DNA of 64,000 nucleotides, taken from contig NZ_CP024633.1 of assembly GCF_004924335.1 (NCBI RefSeq), positions 1,488,001 to 1,552,000 of the forward strand, in the 5' to 3' direction. The translations under genes and the position numbers were made by a program. Below are positions 26,983-36,470 of the stretch, piece after piece. The DNA comes from Mycobacteroides salmoniphilum. GTDB taxonomy: Bacteria; Actinomycetota; Actinomycetes; Mycobacteriales; Mycobacteriaceae. Position 1 is the first letter of the stretch. Each line of letters starts with the position of its first letter. The notes beneath the pieces were generated by a model that saw only the letters and a list, made by a program, of their open reading frames with translations, was not told the DNA's origin and made no database searches.

Positions 26983-27570
26983 TCAGCTCCAGGAGAACCG
27001 CGCGCGCAGATGCCTCGCGACGATGTTGAATAACTCCACGTCCAGAATGGCGCCCTCGCGCCGAATTCCTTCTTCGGGAACATCGAGCACTCGATCGAGG
27101 CGCACCCAGCTGGGGCGTCCGTCGTAATCCCAGCTTCCGCTGCCGAGCGCCACCCAATCCAGATCGCTCTCGTGGCGCTGCTGGCTCGACAGCATCAGGC
27201 CCAGCAGGACCGTCCCGTCCCGTCCCACGACGAGCACCGGGCGGTCCTTTCCCTGTGAGGGGTCATCCTCGTAGACCACCCAGGTCCACACGATCTCGCC
27301 GGGATCAGCGCGACCGTCGAGGTCGGGTGTGTATTCGATGCGTCGGGCGCGATGGGCCGTGGGCACACTGCGGTTGGTCACGGGACGGCCCGGAATGGCG
27401 GTCTGCTGCTCGGTCTCCACGACACCGATAGCCTCGAGCCCGCGCTGAAGTCCACGCTGGACGAATTCGGACCCCTGTAGTTGCCGCAGCACCTTCGGGC
27501 CTTCGCGGAACACGATGGTTTCCGCGATCTTCCCGAGCCTCCGCCCGAGCGTCTGCCACTGTGACGCCAT
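26983..27570 (-). CDS. PemK/MazF-like protein with N-terminal extension
   Basis: Product of 195 aa from ATG 27570 (MASQWQTLGRRLGKIAETIV); the open frame further upstream overlaps the lepA leader. Residues about 90-190 carry the MazF/PemK barrel pattern: PGEIVWTWVVYEDDPSQGKDRPVLVVGRDG and later a W-V-R-L-D-R segment. No antitoxin gene is next to it, and there is a helical extension of about 80 residues, so a housekeeping role rather than a classic toxin is possible. M. tuberculosis has a gene at the equivalent place. Confidence 0.72.
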   Translation of the reverse strand: MASQWQTLGRRLGKIAETIVFREGPKVLRQLQGSEFVQRGLQRGLEAIGVVETEQQTAIPGRPVTNRSVPTAHRARRIEYTPDLDGRADPGEIVWTWVVYEDDPSQGKDRPVLVVGRDGTVLLGLMLSSQQRHESDLDWVALGSGSWDYDGRPSWVRLDRVLDVPEEGIRREGAILDVELFNIVARHLRARFSWS

Positions 27571-27647
27571 CCAGCGAGCATACTGACCGGTAGCCCTCGG
27601 CGACGTGTGTGTCAGGAGCACGTCTGTCGGCATGGGAGCATGGTGCG

Positions 27648-29501
27648 GTGCCAAGTTTTGCCGACACGACGTTCACGGACCCGGCGCGTATCCGTAACTT
27701 CTGCATCATCGCCCACATCGACCACGGGAAGTCGACGCTGGCCGACCGGATGCTGCAGCTGACCGGTGTGGTCGACGCGCGGTCCATGCGCGCCCAGTAC
27801 CTGGACCGGATGGATATCGAACGCGAGCGCGGCATCACCATCAAGGCACAGAACGTGCGGCTGCCCTGGAAAATCAGCACGGCTGCCGATTCCGCCGAGT
27901 ACGTACTGCATCTCATCGACACCCCCGGGCACGTCGACTTCACCTACGAGGTGTCGCGCGCGCTGGAGGCCTGTGAAGGCGCCGTGCTGCTGGTCGACGC
28001 CGCGCAGGGCATCGAGGCGCAGACGCTGGCCAACCTGTACCTGGCGCTCGACAAAGACCTGACGATCATTCCGGTGCTCAACAAGATCGATTTGCCCGCC
28101 GCAGATCCCGACCGCTACGCGCAAGAGATCGCGCACATCATCGGCTGTGAACCCTCCGATGTGCTTCGGGTGTCCGGCAAGACCGGTGAGGGCGTCGAAG
28201 CACTGCTCAACGAGGTGGTGCGGCTGATTCCTGCGCCGCAAGGTGATCCGGATGCCCCGGCGCGCGCGATGATCTTCGACTCGGTGTACGACATCTACCG
28301 CGGCGTCGTCACCTACGTCCGCGTCGTCGACGGCAGGATCACGCCGCGCGAGAAGATCGCGATGATGTCGACGGGTGCCACCCACGAACTGCTGGAGGTG
28401 GGCATCGTCTCGCCCGACCCCAAACCCTCTGTGGGCCTTGGAGTCGGTGAGGTGGGCTACCTGATCACCGGCGTGAAGGATGTACGTCAGTCGAAGGTCG
28501 GTGACACCGTCACCTCCGCGCGCAAGGGCGCGACCGAACCGCTCACCGGCTATCGCGAACCCAGGCCGATGGTGTATTCCGGGCTGTACCCGGTCGACGG
28601 ATCCGACTACCCGAATCTTCGTGAGGCGCTGGACAAGCTGCAGCTCAACGATGCCGCGCTCACCTACGAGCCGGAAACCTCGGTGGCGCTGGGCTTCGGA
28701 TTCCGTTGTGGCTTCCTGGGATTGCTGCACATGGAGATCACCCGTGAGCGGCTGGAACGCGAATTCAACCTCGACCTCATCTCGACAGCACCGAACGTGG
28801 TGTACCGGGTGGTCAAGGAAGACGGCACTGAAATGGTGGTGACCAATCCGTCCATCTGGCCCGAGGGCAAGATCCGGGCGGTGTTCGAGCCCGTGGTGAA
28901 AACCACCGTCATCGCGCCGAGCGAGTTCATCGGTTCGATCATGGAGCTGTGCCAGTCGCGGCGCGGCGAACTCGGCGGTATGGACTACCTGTCGCCGGAG
29001 CGTGTCGAGCTGCGTTACACAATGCCGTTGGGCGAGATCATCTTTGACTTCTTCGACTCGCTGAAGTCACGCACCCGTGGCTATGCCAGCCTGGACTACG
29101 AAGAGGCCGGCGAGCAGGAGGCCGACCTGGTGAAGGTCGACATCCTGCTCCAGGGTGAGGCGGTTGATGCGTTCAGTGCCATCGTGCACAAGGACGGCGC
29201 GTCGGCGTATGGCAACAAGATGACCGTCAAGCTCAAGGAGCTCATCCCGCGCCAGCAGTTCGAGGTGCCGGTGCAGGCTGCCGTCGGCTCCAGAATCATT
29301 GCGCGCGAGAACATTCGGGCTATCCGAAAGGACGTGCTGTCCAAGTGCTACGGCGGCGACATCACCCGTAAGCGCAAGCTGCTGGAGAAGCAGAAGGAGG
29401 GCAAGAAGCGCATGAAGACCATCGGACGGGTCGAGGTGCCGCAGGAAGCCTTTGTGGCGGCGTTGTCCACCGATTCCGCGGCGGACAAGCCCAAGAAGTA
29501 G
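27648..29501 (+). CDS. lepA: Elongation factor 4
   Basis: Ribosomal GTPase that back-translocates or remodels stalled ribosomes. The product has 617 aa. G1 is [14 protein letters not shown] near residue 24, then DTPGHVDF and NKIDLP, with the LepA-specific C-terminal domain ([23 protein letters not shown] and [19 protein letters not shown]). GTG 27648 is chosen because it gives the standard N-terminus ([23 protein letters not shown]). Confidence 0.97.
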   Translation: MPSFADTTFTDPARIRNFCIIAHIDHGKSTLADRMLQLTGVVDARSMRAQYLDRMDIERERGITIKAQNVRLPWKISTAADSAEYVLHLIDTPGHVDFTYEVSRALEACEGAVLLVDAAQGIEAQTLANLYLALDKDLTIIPVLNKIDLPAADPDRYAQEIAHIIGCEPSDVLRVSGKTGEGVEALLNEVVRLIPAPQGDPDAPARAMIFDSVYDIYRGVVTYVRVVDGRITPREKIAMMSTGATHELLEVGIVSPDPKPSVGLGVGEVGYLITGVKDVRQSKVGDTVTSARKGATEPLTGYREPRPMVYSGLYPVDGSDYPNLREALDKLQLNDAALTYEPETSVALGFGFRCGFLGLLHMEITRERLEREFNLDLISTAPNVVYRVVKEDGTEMVVTNPSIWPEGKIRAVFEPVVKTTVIAPSEFIGSIMELCQSRRGELGGMDYLSPERVELRYTMPLGEIIFDFFDSLKSRTRGYASLDYEEAGEQEADLVKVDILLQGEAVDAFSAIVHKDGASAYGNKMTVKLKELIPRQQFEVPVQAAVGSRIIARENIRAIRKDVLSKCYGGDITRKRKLLEKQKEGKKRMKTIGRVEVPQEAFVAALSTDSAADKPKK

Positions 29502-29580
29502 CGCGCAGCGGGACCGTGCCGCTGTCCTGGGCAACGGTGCGGACCCCGTCAAGGAGCTGTTCGACGACCGGTAGTTCGGT

Positions 29581-29636
29581 CGAGCGTGCGGATAGTGTTG
29601 AAATATCGCCGAGTTCCGACCGAATCCGCACGCTCG
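29581..29636. repeat. 13-bp perfect inverted repeat between lepA and the DUF899 gene
   Basis: CGAGCGTGCGGAT (29581-29593) and ATCCGCACGCTCG (29624-29636) are perfect complements around a 30-nt loop. It lies between convergent genes, so a bidirectional terminator or mRNA 3'-end structure is the simplest reading, though no T-run follows. Confidence 0.6.
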
Positions 29637-29639
29637 GCT

Positions 29640-30410
29640 TCAGCGCTGGCATTCCTGACTCGGCATCCCGACGATAGCCCCGCCCTGCGGCCAGCCGGCG
29701 GGCGAATCCTCCCACGGCTCCTGACGTCCATAGGGCGTCAGGTCCAGGAACGGATACCCGACCGCGGAATGGTCCAGCCCGCGCGCGAAGGCGGAATAGG
29801 TATGAAAAACCTCATCTCCGCGGCGCAGAAAGACGCTGGCGCCGGGCCAGTCGCCGCGCAGGTCCTCGTCGCGCAATCCGTCGGCTCGCAACTCATCAAG
29901 CGACTTGTAGTTGTACTCGACCGGCGCGCGTGACGGGTCGAGCGTGACGTGGAAGTCATAGCTGAAATCGCCGTCGGCGGTGGAGTACCACGGGAACGTC
30001 CAGCCATGCTCGTCGCGATAACGCGCGATGCTTGCGTACGGTGCACGGGATACGCAGGCGAAGGTGACGCCCTTGTCGGTCAACAAGGTGCGGTCCCGCT
30101 CGGTGAACGTCATGTCGGCGGCCCCGGTGCAGCTGGGGCAGCCACGGTCGATCTCGTCGAGCCACATGAAGTGGTGGATGTACAGCGTGTGTCGTCCCTC
30201 GAACATGTCCAGCAGTCGCACCTGTCCGTCGGGGCCCTCGAACACGTAATCCTTCTCGACCTTCACCATGGGAAGCCGTCGACGTTCGGCGTTGACGGCA
30301 TCGCGGAGATGCGTGGCCTCGCGCTCGCGGGCCAGCAATTGCTTGCGGGCCGTCAGCCATTCCTCGCGGGTGACGGCGGTGGGATAGGCGGGTGAGCTAG
30401 TCATATCCAT
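29640..30410 (-). CDS. DUF899 family thioredoxin-like protein
   Basis: Product of 256 aa. REEWLTARKQLLAREREATHLRDAVNAERRRLPMV is the usual DUF899 N-terminus; GPDGQVRLLDMFEGRHTLYIHHFMW and RGCPSCTGAAD (C-x-x-C) belong to its thioredoxin-like fold. The role is unknown; a redox or peroxiredoxin-like activity is only inference. Start at ATG 30410 or 30404. Divergent from the nitronate monooxygenase gene with a 49-bp gap. Confidence 0.87.
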   Translation of the reverse strand: MDMTSSPAYPTAVTREEWLTARKQLLAREREATHLRDAVNAERRRLPMVKVEKDYVFEGPDGQVRLLDMFEGRHTLYIHHFMWLDEIDRGCPSCTGAADMTFTERDRTLLTDKGVTFACVSRAPYASIARYRDEHGWTFPWYSTADGDFSYDFHVTLDPSRAPVEYNYKSLDELRADGLRDEDLRGDWPGASVFLRRGDEVFHTYSAFARGLDHSAVGYPFLDLTPYGRQEPWEDSPAGWPQGGAIVGMPSQECQR

Positions 30411-30459
30411 ACCGACCCACCCCGGCCGGAAAACTCATCGCGTCGATACGCTGAGGTAC

Positions 30460-31470
30460 ATGAGTAGCGTGCTTGCCGGGCTTCGTCTTCCCATTGTCGG
30501 TGCCCCGATGGCGGGCGGTATCACCGTCCCGGCGTTGGCGCGCGGCGTGAGTGCGGCAGGCGGTTTCGGCCTGCTGCCCGCGGGGTACCGCACCATCGCG
30601 CAGTTGGATCAGGACCGCGCGGCGATGGGCGATCTGCCCTTCGGCTTCAACGTCTTCTTCCCCACGCCCGATCAGGGTGCCGACCTGCGGGAGTATCTCG
30701 ACAAGCTGAAGGTCTGGGCCGACAAATTCGAGGTTGTTCCCGGCGACCCGGTCTGGCATGACGATGCGTATGCCGACAAGATCGAGTATCTGGTGACCCA
30801 CCCTGTCCCGGTGGTGTCGTTCACCTTTGGTGTGCCGTCCGTCCGGGATGCGCACAGGCTTCGCGACGCCGGATCCGAGGTGTGGATCACGGTCACCAGT
30901 GCCGCCGAGGCCACGATCGCCGAGGGGGTCGGCGCCGACGCGCTGGTGGTGCAGGGCCCGGAGGCCGGCGGTCACCGCAGCAGTTTCGACGCCGGGGCTC
31001 CCGAGGAGCCGCTGGTGGACCTGATCGCGAACGTGCGGGCGGTTACCGCGTTACCGCTGGTTGCCGCGGGCGGAATCATGGACGGCGCCGACATCGCCCA
31101 GGTGCTTGCCGCCGGAGCCTCGGCCGCGCAGCTGGGCACCGCGCTGGTGGTGACCGACGAGTCGGGAGCCAAGCAGGTCTATAAGGACGCTCTGCTGCAA
31201 CCGGCCGAGACGGTGGTGACGCGGGTCTTCTCGGGCCGCCCGGCGCGGAGCATTTCCAACGCATTCCAGCGGGATATGGAATCGGTTGCCCCGGTGAGTT
31301 TCCCGGCGCTGAACTCGGCGACCAAGGAGCTTCGGGCGAGTGGGGACCCGGATGTGATGTCGTTGTGGGCGGGTACCGAACATCACCGTGCGCGGGCCCT
31401 GCCGGTGGCGGAATTGATGTCCGTGTTGGCTGCCGAGCTGGGCTCGGCTGGCGGTGAGGTGACGACATGA
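30460..31470 (+). CDS. Nitronate monooxygenase (2-nitropropane dioxygenase family)
   Basis: FMN enzyme that oxidises alkyl nitronates. The product has 336 aa and a TIM barrel: PIVGAPMAGGITVPALARGVSAAGGFG at the N-terminus, VVQGPEAGGHR (residues about 166-176) and LVAAGGIMDGADIAQVLAAGASAAQLGTALV for the phosphate site. The natural substrate, perhaps propionate-3-nitronate, is unknown here. It overlaps the next small gene by 4 nt. Confidence 0.9.
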   Translation: MSSVLAGLRLPIVGAPMAGGITVPALARGVSAAGGFGLLPAGYRTIAQLDQDRAAMGDLPFGFNVFFPTPDQGADLREYLDKLKVWADKFEVVPGDPVWHDDAYADKIEYLVTHPVPVVSFTFGVPSVRDAHRLRDAGSEVWITVTSAAEATIAEGVGADALVVQGPEAGGHRSSFDAGAPEEPLVDLIANVRAVTALPLVAAGGIMDGADIAQVLAAGASAAQLGTALVVTDESGAKQVYKDALLQPAETVVTRVFSGRPARSISNAFQRDMESVAPVSFPALNSATKELRASGDPDVMSLWAGTEHHRARALPVAELMSVLAAELGSAGGEVTT

Positions 31471-31649
31471 AGCCGACTGCTCTCATCTGGACCATGGTCA
31501 TCGCCGCATGCGTGTTGATCGGCCTCGACCTGGTCATCTATTTGGCGGGGCCGCGCAGTGGAGGCTCCACCGGTGTCCTTGTGGCCCTTTTGGTATTCAA
31601 TCTGCTGTTGTTCGGCGGTCTCGGTATCTATCTGCGCCGCCGACGCTAA
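31467..31649 (+). CDS. 60-aa membrane protein
   Basis: Two hydrophobic helices (ALIWTMVIAACVLIGLDLVIYL and GVLVALLVFNLLLFGGLGIYL) joined by PRSGGSTG, with a basic end RRRR. ATG 31467 overlaps the stop of the nitronate monooxygenase gene (ATGA), so it is probably translated from the same message. No family recognised. Confidence 0.75.
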   Translation: MKPTALIWTMVIAACVLIGLDLVIYLAGPRSGGSTGVLVALLVFNLLLFGGLGIYLRRRR

Positions 31650-31688
31650 ATAACCTGTGCGTTCCCGGGTCGCACCTACGATGGTCCG

Positions 31689-33659
31689 ATGGTCTCGTCT
31701 CTTGATCCCGAGCTGTCGCTAGAAGGACTGATGTCCGCTCAGTCTCCCGTCCAGCGCCGCGGTCCCTTCCCGCCGATCGCCGACTACGCGTTCCTCTCGG
31801 ACTGGGAGAACACCTGCTTGATCGCCGCCAACGGATCAGTGGAGTGGATGTGCGTCCCGCGGCCGGACTCGCCGAGCATCTTCGGGGCCATTCTCGACCG
31901 CGGAGCCGGCCACTTCCGGATCGGGCCGTACGGACACAACGTTCCGGCCGCGCGCCGTTACCTGCCAGGCAGCCTGATGGTGGAAACCACCTGGCAGACC
32001 AAGACGGGGTGGCTCACCGTCCGCGATGCGCTGGTGCTGGGGCCGTGGCATGACGTCGATTCGCGCTCCAAGACACACAAGCGCACGCCGACCGACTGGG
32101 ATGCCGAACACATCCTGCTGCGCACCGTGCGCTGCGTCAGCGGCACCGTCGAAGTGATCATGAACTGTGAGCCCGCCTTCGACTATCACCGCGAGGGGCT
32201 CACCTGGGAGTACTCCGGCGATGGATATGGTGAGGCGATAGCCCGGGCGGCCAAGAATCCCGAGACCAATCCGACGCTCAAGCTCACCACGAATCTTCGG
32301 CTCGGATTGGAGGGTCGCGAGGCTCGGGCCCGCACCCGACTGACTGAGGGTGACAGCGTCTTCGTCGCGCTCAGCTGGTCCAAACATCCTGTTCCGCAGA
32401 CTTATGCGGAGGCCGCCGACAAGATGTGGAAGACCGCCGAGGCCTGGCGGCAATGGATCAACATCGGCGAATTCCCCGATCATCCGTGGCGTTCGTACCT
32501 ACAGAGCAGTGCGCTGGTCCTCAAGGGGCTGGCGTACTCACCGACCGGGGCGCTGCTCGCGGCATCGACCACCTCACTACCGGAAACCCCTGGGGGAGTG
32601 CGTAACTGGGATTATCGCTATTCCTGGGTGCGTGACTCGACATTTGCGCTGTGGGGCCTGTACACGCTCGGGCTGGACCGCGAGGCCGACGACTTCTTCG
32701 CCTTCATCGCCGATGCGTCCGGTGCGAACAACGGGGAGAGACATCCGCTGCAGGTGATGTACGGCGTGGGTGGAGAACGCACGCTGACGGAGGGCGAGCT
32801 GCCGCACCTGTCCGGGTACGACGGGGCCCGGCCGGTGCGGATAGGTAACGGTGCGTTCGATCAGGTTCAGCACGACATCTGGGGCACCATGCTCGATTCG
32901 GTGTACGTGCACGCGAAGTCGCGCGAACAGATTCCGGCGACACTGTGGCCGATTCTGAAGAATCAGGCAGAGGAGGCTGCGCGGCACTGGCGCGAACCCG
33001 ACCGTGGCATCTGGGAGGTCCGGGGTGAGCCGCAGCATTTCACCTCGTCCAAGATCATGTGCTGGGTCGCGATGGATCGTGGCGCCAAACTCGCTGAGCT
33101 GCACGGTGAGAAGAGCTATGCCCAGCAGTGGCGCGGTATCGCCGACGAGATCAAAGACGACATTCTCGAACATGGCGTCGACGAACGCGGCGTGCTGGTA
33201 CAGCGTTACGGTTCAACGGCTTTGGATGCCTCGCTGCTGCTGGCGGTGCTCAACCGATTCCTGCCGCCCGACGACCCGCGGATTCGTGCGACGGTGTTGG
33301 CGATCGCCGACGAGCTGACCAATGACGGTCTGGTGCTGCGCTATCGGGTGGAGGAGACCGACGACGGGCTCTCGGGTGAGGAAGGTACCTTCACCATCTG
33401 CTCGTTCTGGTTGGTCTCGGCATTGGTGGAGATCGGCGAGGTGCGCCGGGCGCGGCACCTGTGCGAGCGATTGCTGTCCTTCGCCAGCCCGCTGCAGCTC
33501 TATGCCGAGGAAATCGACCCGCGCACCGGTCGGCATCTGGGCAACTTCCCGCAGGCCTTCACCCATCTGGCATTGATCAACGCGGTCGTGCACGTCATTC
33601 GGGCCGAGGAGGAGGCGGACGTCAGCGGCACCTTCCAGCCGGCGAACGCACCCACATGA
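31689..33659 (+). CDS. Trehalase, glycoside hydrolase family 15
   Basis: Product of 656 aa. PPIADYAFLSDWENTCLIAANGSVEWMCVPRPDSPSIFGAILD is the GH15 N-terminal domain; ETPGGVRNWDYRYSWVRDSTFALWGLYTLG and DRGIWEVRGEPQHFTSSKIMCWVAMDRG are core blocks containing the acidic catalytic residues. Its M. tuberculosis syntenic gene is a trehalase, splitting trehalose to glucose. Start ATG 31689; a second in-frame ATG is at 31731. The stop overlaps the next lipoprotein gene by 4 nt. Confidence 0.9.
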   Translation: MVSSLDPELSLEGLMSAQSPVQRRGPFPPIADYAFLSDWENTCLIAANGSVEWMCVPRPDSPSIFGAILDRGAGHFRIGPYGHNVPAARRYLPGSLMVETTWQTKTGWLTVRDALVLGPWHDVDSRSKTHKRTPTDWDAEHILLRTVRCVSGTVEVIMNCEPAFDYHREGLTWEYSGDGYGEAIARAAKNPETNPTLKLTTNLRLGLEGREARARTRLTEGDSVFVALSWSKHPVPQTYAEAADKMWKTAEAWRQWINIGEFPDHPWRSYLQSSALVLKGLAYSPTGALLAASTTSLPETPGGVRNWDYRYSWVRDSTFALWGLYTLGLDREADDFFAFIADASGANNGERHPLQVMYGVGGERTLTEGELPHLSGYDGARPVRIGNGAFDQVQHDIWGTMLDSVYVHAKSREQIPATLWPILKNQAEEAARHWREPDRGIWEVRGEPQHFTSSKIMCWVAMDRGAKLAELHGEKSYAQQWRGIADEIKDDILEHGVDERGVLVQRYGSTALDASLLLAVLNRFLPPDDPRIRATVLAIADELTNDGLVLRYRVEETDDGLSGEEGTFTICSFWLVSALVEIGEVRRARHLCERLLSFASPLQLYAEEIDPRTGRHLGNFPQAFTHLALINAVVHVIRAEEEADVSGTFQPANAPT

Positions 33660-34423
33660 GGGTCCGGGGCGGCACCGCCGTGGTCGCGGTGGTGACGTGT
33701 GTGGTCGCAGCTGGTTGCGGCCGCGCCACCGATCACGCTGAGCCGACGTCTATCGCGACGGAGTCCTCGTCGGGGACAACGTCGTCGCGCTCCGCGGTGA
33801 ATCCCGCCCCGGCATTTGGGTATACACCCGTATCGGAGACGGTCAAGGGTGCCGAAGGGATGGTCACCTATGACGTCCAGGTGCCGCAGCTGTCCGGTGG
33901 AGTATCTGCCGTTCGTGATCGATTCAACGAAGGCACGCGCACCGCGCTGCGGGAATTGATCGACGCATTACCGGGTCCTGGCAACAGCCAGCCGGTGTCG
34001 ATCGGTGACGGCGATCTCGGGCCTGGCCTGGACGCCACCGGCGTCGCCATGATCGGACCGCACGTGGTCGCGGGTATCCAGGTGTATCTCTGGTACGCCG
34101 GCGGCGCGCACCCGAACCAGTCGGTGTCGACAACTGTGATCAATAGCGATACCGCCCAACCCGTCACCTATGACGACCTGTTCCCCAACCAGTACGCGGC
34201 CCTCGAACGGCTGAGGCAGGTGTTACCCGGTCTCGATCCGACCGGACGGGTGCGCCAGGAGACCGTCAACGGACGACTTGAGCAGTGGGTGCCGGCGCCG
34301 ACGGGATTGCGGTTCTATGTGCCTGTCTCGCATGCCGCCGGTGATTTTGTTCCGATTACGGTGCCGTGGGAAAGGATTCGTGACCTGGTGGCACCTGAGA
34401 TTCTGCCGGTGTTGAGTCAATAG
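33656..34423 (+). CDS. LppR-like lipoprotein (DUF3298/RsiV-like), copy 1
   Basis: Product of 255 aa with a lipoprotein signal MRVRGGTAVVAVVTCVVAAGC (lipobox VAAGC), a Ser/Thr-rich linker, then a globular domain: MVTYDVQVPQLSG, VRDRFNEGTRTALRELIDAL, GGAHPNQSVSTTVINSDTAQPVTYDDLF and VPITVPWERIRDLVAPEILPVLSQ. The D-x-x-x-P-x-x-P-W pattern is seen in DUF3298. M. tuberculosis LppR stands beside the trehalase gene in the same way. Function unknown. Confidence 0.85.
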   Translation: MRVRGGTAVVAVVTCVVAAGCGRATDHAEPTSIATESSSGTTSSRSAVNPAPAFGYTPVSETVKGAEGMVTYDVQVPQLSGGVSAVRDRFNEGTRTALRELIDALPGPGNSQPVSIGDGDLGPGLDATGVAMIGPHVVAGIQVYLWYAGGAHPNQSVSTTVINSDTAQPVTYDDLFPNQYAALERLRQVLPGLDPTGRVRQETVNGRLEQWVPAPTGLRFYVPVSHAAGDFVPITVPWERIRDLVAPEILPVLSQ

Positions 34424-34438
34424 TTGGGGGCTGTGCTG

Positions 34439-35227
34439 ATGAAGTCACATCTTGTGGTGATGATGGTGTTGATGGGTGGTGTTGTCGCCGGTTGCCTCAA
34501 ACCACCGGAAGACCCTACACAGACTTCTACAGTCCCGCCGTCGACCAGCACAACACCATCCAAACCGGCTGTGTCCCTTACCCCGGCGCAAACGCCGCCG
34601 ACCGCGAAGCCGGCCTTTGGCTTCAACCCAACGCTGGAGCAGGAGGCCGGAAAGCAGGGAAAGGTCGACTACAACGTCAAACTTCCTCACGTCACTGGCG
34701 ATAAGGTCGGCGCTCGGGACAGGTTCAACGAAGGCATGCGCGCGGCGCTCAACGACGTGCTGCGGATCCTGGACGATCCGAAGAATACGAGGCCCGCGAC
34801 AGTAGGCGATGGACAACTGCAGCCACGGGAATCGAGTCGGGTCTCCTTTATTGGGCCGCATGTGTTGTCGGGAGCCGCCGTGTTCCTCGCGAACAGCGGT
34901 GGCCCCTATCCCAGCAACACGGTGGCGACCATCACCATCAATACCGATACGGCTCAGCCGATCATGTTCGGTGACGTCTTCGAGGATCAGGGTGCGGCTC
35001 GGGAGCAGTTACGCACGCTGGCTCAGGAGCTGGGGCCACCTGATCGCATCAAGGCCGCCGGGGACATGAACTCTGAGCAGTTCCTGCACTGGCTACCCGT
35101 GCCTAGCGGGCTGACCTTCTACATCTCCGTTCCGCACGTCGCGGGTGGCTATGTGCCGGTTACCGTGCCCTGGGAGCGGATTCGCGATCTGGTGGCGCCT
35201 GGGATGCAGCAGGTGCTCAGCCAGTAG
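34439..35227 (+). CDS. LppR-like lipoprotein (DUF3298/RsiV-like), copy 2
   Basis: Product of 262 aa with signal MKSHLVVMMVLMGGVVAGC (lipobox VVAGC) and a Pro/Thr-rich linker. The domain follows copy 1 closely: DYNVKLPHVTG, ARDRFNEGMRAALNDVLRIL, NTDTAQPIMFGDVF, VPVTVPWERIRDLVAPGMQQVLSQ. A tandem duplicate that has diverged. It starts 15 nt after copy 1 and overlaps the 3' end of the convergent flavin monooxygenase gene by 11 nt. Confidence 0.85.
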   Translation: MKSHLVVMMVLMGGVVAGCLKPPEDPTQTSTVPPSTSTTPSKPAVSLTPAQTPPTAKPAFGFNPTLEQEAGKQGKVDYNVKLPHVTGDKVGARDRFNEGMRAALNDVLRILDDPKNTRPATVGDGQLQPRESSRVSFIGPHVLSGAAVFLANSGGPYPSNTVATITINTDTAQPIMFGDVFEDQGAAREQLRTLAQELGPPDRIKAAGDMNSEQFLHWLPVPSGLTFYISVPHVAGGYVPVTVPWERIRDLVAPGMQQVLSQ

Positions 35228-36470
35228 GAAAGCGGCGTGCGAAATCGGGTGCATGCTCGGGCAGCGGTCCGATCGCCACACCATAGGCCGGAATCGCTTG
35301 CAACCATGGGTACTTGGTGGCAATCGACAAGACTGACGCGATCTTGGTGCTCGGGGTGATGGTGGTGGTCGAGTCCACCGCCGAGAACACCCTTCGGTGC
35401 ACGGCCCGCTGCACCCGCTGGATCAGGGCGGTCGGTCCCCATCGGCGCACCTGTACCTTGCGAAGGTCGGCGGTGGTGAGCGTTGCCCGACGCAACGGCT
35501 CGGCGAGGATGCGTGCGGTGGCCACGGCATCGGCGATGGCGAGGTTGATGCCGACGCCGCCGACCGGAGACATGGCGTGCGCGGCATCGCCGATGAACAG
35601 CAGCCCCTCCCGGTACCACTTGCGGAGCCTATTGAGCTGCACATCAAGCAGTTTCACGTCATCCCAGCTGGTGATGGCATCGGTGCGGTCGGCCAGCCAG
35701 GGCACCATTTCGGCGATCCGGTCCCGGAGCACTTGCACATCGCCGCTGCGCATCTGTGAGTCGGTGCCCTTGCCGATGAGATATCCGCACTGAAAGTAGT
35801 CGCCGCGATCGAGCATCACCATGAATCGGTTGGTGCCGACCCGTGCGCGCGGCCCCTGTGGATCATCGGGATGCTTGGGCAGGCGGAACCACCAGACATC
35901 GATCGGAACACCGAACTGCCGTGGCCGCATTCCGGCTGCGGCACGAAGTATCGAGCCACGGCCATCGCAGGCAACGGTGAGATCCGCTTTGAGCTGGCCG
36001 GTTTCTCCCGCGGCGGTGCGATATTCGACACCGGTGATGCGATCACCGGCTCGTAAGAGCCCGGTGACCTCCGTGCTGCGCAGCAGCCGGAAGGTGGGTT
36101 CGAGCTCCGCGGCACTGGCCAGCATTTCCAGGAAGTCCCATTGGGGTGCCATCGCGATGTGCTTGTGCGGTCCGGGAAGCCGATTGAGATCGCCCAGCCG
36201 ATACGTCTGCTCGCCCAGGTCCACGGTTACCTGCTGAACCAGGTTGTGCGGTATGGCCGCGAACTTCGCGCCGAGCCCCAATTCGTCGAGCAGATTCAGC
36301 GTGCTGGCATGCACGGTATCCCCGCGAAAGTCCCGCAGAAAATCGGGATGCTTCTCCAGCACCGTGACGTTGACGCCGGCGCGTGCGAGCAGCAGTGCCA
36401 ACATCATCCCGGCGGGCCCCCCGCCGGCGACCGCACACGTAGTGCTCTGCGACAGTTCAGTTTTGGTCAC
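35217..36470 (-). CDS. FAD-dependent monooxygenase (PHBH fold)
   Basis: Product of 417 aa. CAVAGGGPAGMMLALLLARAGVNVTVLEK at residues 12-40 binds FAD; FRGDTVHASTLNLLDELGL is the substrate/NAD(P)H-side motif common in aromatic hydroxylases; LLFIGDAAHAMSPVGGVGINLAIADA near 280 is the second FAD motif. The GTG start overlaps the 3' end of the FixH-like gene by 14 nt, so it belongs to the same operon as the membrane cluster. The substrate is not evident. Confidence 0.86.
   Translation of the reverse strand: MTKTELSQSTTCAVAGGGPAGMMLALLLARAGVNVTVLEKHPDFLRDFRGDTVHASTLNLLDELGLGAKFAAIPHNLVQQVTVDLGEQTYRLGDLNRLPGPHKHIAMAPQWDFLEMLASAAELEPTFRLLRSTEVTGLLRAGDRITGVEYRTAAGETGQLKADLTVACDGRGSILRAAAGMRPRQFGVPIDVWWFRLPKHPDDPQGPRARVGTNRFMVMLDRGDYFQCGYLIGKGTDSQMRSGDVQVLRDRIAEMVPWLADRTDAITSWDDVKLLDVQLNRLRKWYREGLLFIGDAAHAMSPVGGVGINLAIADAVATARILAEPLRRATLTTADLRKVQVRRWGPTALIQRVQRAVHRRVFSAVDSTTTITPSTKIASVLSIATKYPWLQAIPAYGVAIGPLPEHAPDFARRFPTG

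Noticed and set aside
35217..36470. Tetracycline-destroying TetX-like monooxygenase
   Set aside because: The FAD motifs fit the broad hydroxylase family, but nothing specific to TetX is visible and no linked TetR gene is next to it; its operon is the membrane/metal cluster.
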